Positions 13,103 to 13,969 of a DNA stretch of 13,969 nt are shown one piece after another. Position numbers and translations under genes: made by a program. The notes under the pieces are model-generated. The model ran no database searches. It was not told where the DNA came from and saw nothing but the letters and a program-made list of their open reading frames with translations. Origin of the DNA: Pseudomonadota bacterium (GTDB lineage: Bacteria; Pseudomonadota; Gammaproteobacteria; Acidiferrobacterales; Acidiferrobacteraceae); the NCBI GenBank assembly GCA_021795255.1, contig JAJYPQ010000062.1, positions 1 through 13,969 of the forward strand, given 5' to 3'. Position 1 is the stretch's first letter; each line of letters begins with the position of its first letter.

Positions 13103-13948
13103 CTATCCTGCCGCCAAGGCCTTCCAGAAGGCGAGCGTGGCCTCACGCAAACATTCATCATCCGATGCCGTGGCTTCGTGCGTAAGGGCACCATCACGGA
13201 CGCGTTCCTGGAAATCCGACAGGCTCATCCGCCCCTGAACGATGTCACGAATCACCTCGCATCCCTGGGCGCCACCACACCGTCGAACATCGAGCGCGCC
13301 CTCCTGGGCTTCTTCGACGAGATCGTCGATTTTGTCGAGATCCCCCTCGCTGCGCTGGAGGATGGCGTCCTGAACGCGCGGATTGAAGCCAGAGATGCGG
13401 TTATAGGCATCGATGGCCTCGTCACAGGAAAACGTGGATGCGAGGCGCGCCAACGTCCGGACACCCGTGGACCCACTGGCCGTCCCCAGGCGTTGCTGAA
13501 GCTCTTCGGGCAAGTTCAGGAGTTGAACGTACGTACGCACCGTGGCGGGTGACAGGGCGGCGACCCGAGCGGCGCGCTCATAGGACCCGTGACGATCGTA
13601 GAGCGCCTTCAGCGCACGGGCCTTGTCCAGGGGATGCATGTCGGCCCGGTGGACGTTTTCCGCGAGCGATAGGGTCATGGCGTCGGTCTCATCCAGGTCC
13701 TCGCGGAGGATGCAAGGAATCGGGTCCAAGGCGGTCTTTCGGCAGGCGAGCAGACGTCGCTGGCCGGCGACGACCTCGTAGCGACCGTCCGGCGCGGACC
13801 GCACAATGAGTGGGGAAAGCAAGCCCCGCTGCCGAATACTGGAGGCCAGCTCCTCGAGGCTCGCATCTTCTTGTCCGGCCGCCAGATCCTTGCGGGCATT
13901 GAGCGGCGATACGAACAGCTTGTCCAGGGGGATGTCGATGTATGTCAT
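13103..13948 (-). CDS. parB: ParB/RepB/Spo0J-family partition protein
   Basis: The 281-residue protein contains the ParB N-terminal fold: SPLNARKD near residue 14, LLSPLIVR, VVAGQRRLLACR (nucleotide-binding box, Q in place of the usual E) and LAENVHRADMHPLD (family ENxxR-type box). A helix-turn-helix follows (about YERAARVAALSPATVRTYVQLLNL), then a C-terminal helical region. ParB proteins bind centromere-like parS sites, clamp DNA in a CTP-dependent way and segregate plasmids, elements or chromosomes with ParA; some homologues in integrative elements act as regulators or nucleases. I chose ATG 13948, since GGAG lies six bases upstream; an in-frame ATG at 13960 has no ribosome binding site. 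No parA is seen, though it may lie beyond the right edge. Its presence is the main hint that the window belongs to a plasmid or integrative element. Confidence 0.93.
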   Translation of the reverse strand: MTYIDIPLDKLFVSPLNARKDLAAGQEDASLEELASSIRQRGLLSPLIVRSAPDGRYEVVAGQRRLLACRKTALDPIPCILREDLDETDAMTLSLAENVHRADMHPLDKARALKALYDRHGSYERAARVAALSPATVRTYVQLLNLPEELQQRLGTASGSTGVRTLARLASTFSCDEAIDAYNRISGFNPRVQDAILQRSEGDLDKIDDLVEEAQEGALDVRRCGGAQGCEVIRDIVQGRMSLSDFQERVRDGALTHEATASDDECLREATLAFWKALAAG

Positions 13949-13969
13949 GGCAATCTCCATAAGGGTAAA

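Overview
The window looks like an accessory (mobile-element or plasmid-like) region of a proteobacterium with moderately high GC. The support is a ParB partition protein, a ribbon-helix-helix protein of a type I associate with proteobacterial integrative elements, a beta-class glutathione S-transferase and EAL/CMD gene debris. The mix reminds me of acidophilic gammaproteobacteria, but that is a weak impression. No rRNA, tRNA, CRISPR array or intact transposase was seen.

Layout. 1-126: 3' end of an unrecognised + strand gene. 232-515: a densely structured, apparently non-coding + strand RNA. Both ends match hammerhead ribozymes: a type II-like form (232-299, predicted cleavage after C258) and a textbook type III form (461-515, predicted cleavage after A468). 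They bracket a 210-nt RNA with two further long-range helices, and an extended -10 promoter abuts the 5' end. 622-4167 (-): a 1181-residue helical/TPR-like protein with a probable C-terminal PD-(D/E)XK nuclease-like domain. 4418-4714 (+): a small ribbon-helix-helix DNA-binding protein with an operator-like palindrome in front. 5061-10428 (+): three co-directional genes, a 1270-residue SIR2-like NADase with a long C-terminal region (DUF4020-like), a 309-residue protein with a helical HEPN-like C-terminus, and a 135-residue Cys-containing protein. 10651-11253: a chimeric pseudogene (EAL fragment joined to the tail of a carboxymuconolactone decarboxylase). 11310-11954 (-): glutathione S-transferase. 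12401-13948 (-): a zinc-ribbon protein and ParB.

How it may work. The SIR2 operon and the divergent nuclease gene look like an anti-phage defence island. The SIR2 protein would deplete NAD+ on activation, its two small neighbours would be partners or sensors, and the nuclease protein would be a second system or a component. The ribbon-helix-helix protein sits between them and could regulate either side. This reading is inference from domain recognition and gene order.

The least expected feature is the ribozyme pair. In the type III motif every core base and all three helices are as expected. In the type II motif the whole core is present, but stem II has a one-base irregularity or an alternative pairing that competes with the next helix. 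Together they predict self-excision of a discrete 210-nt RNA of unknown function.
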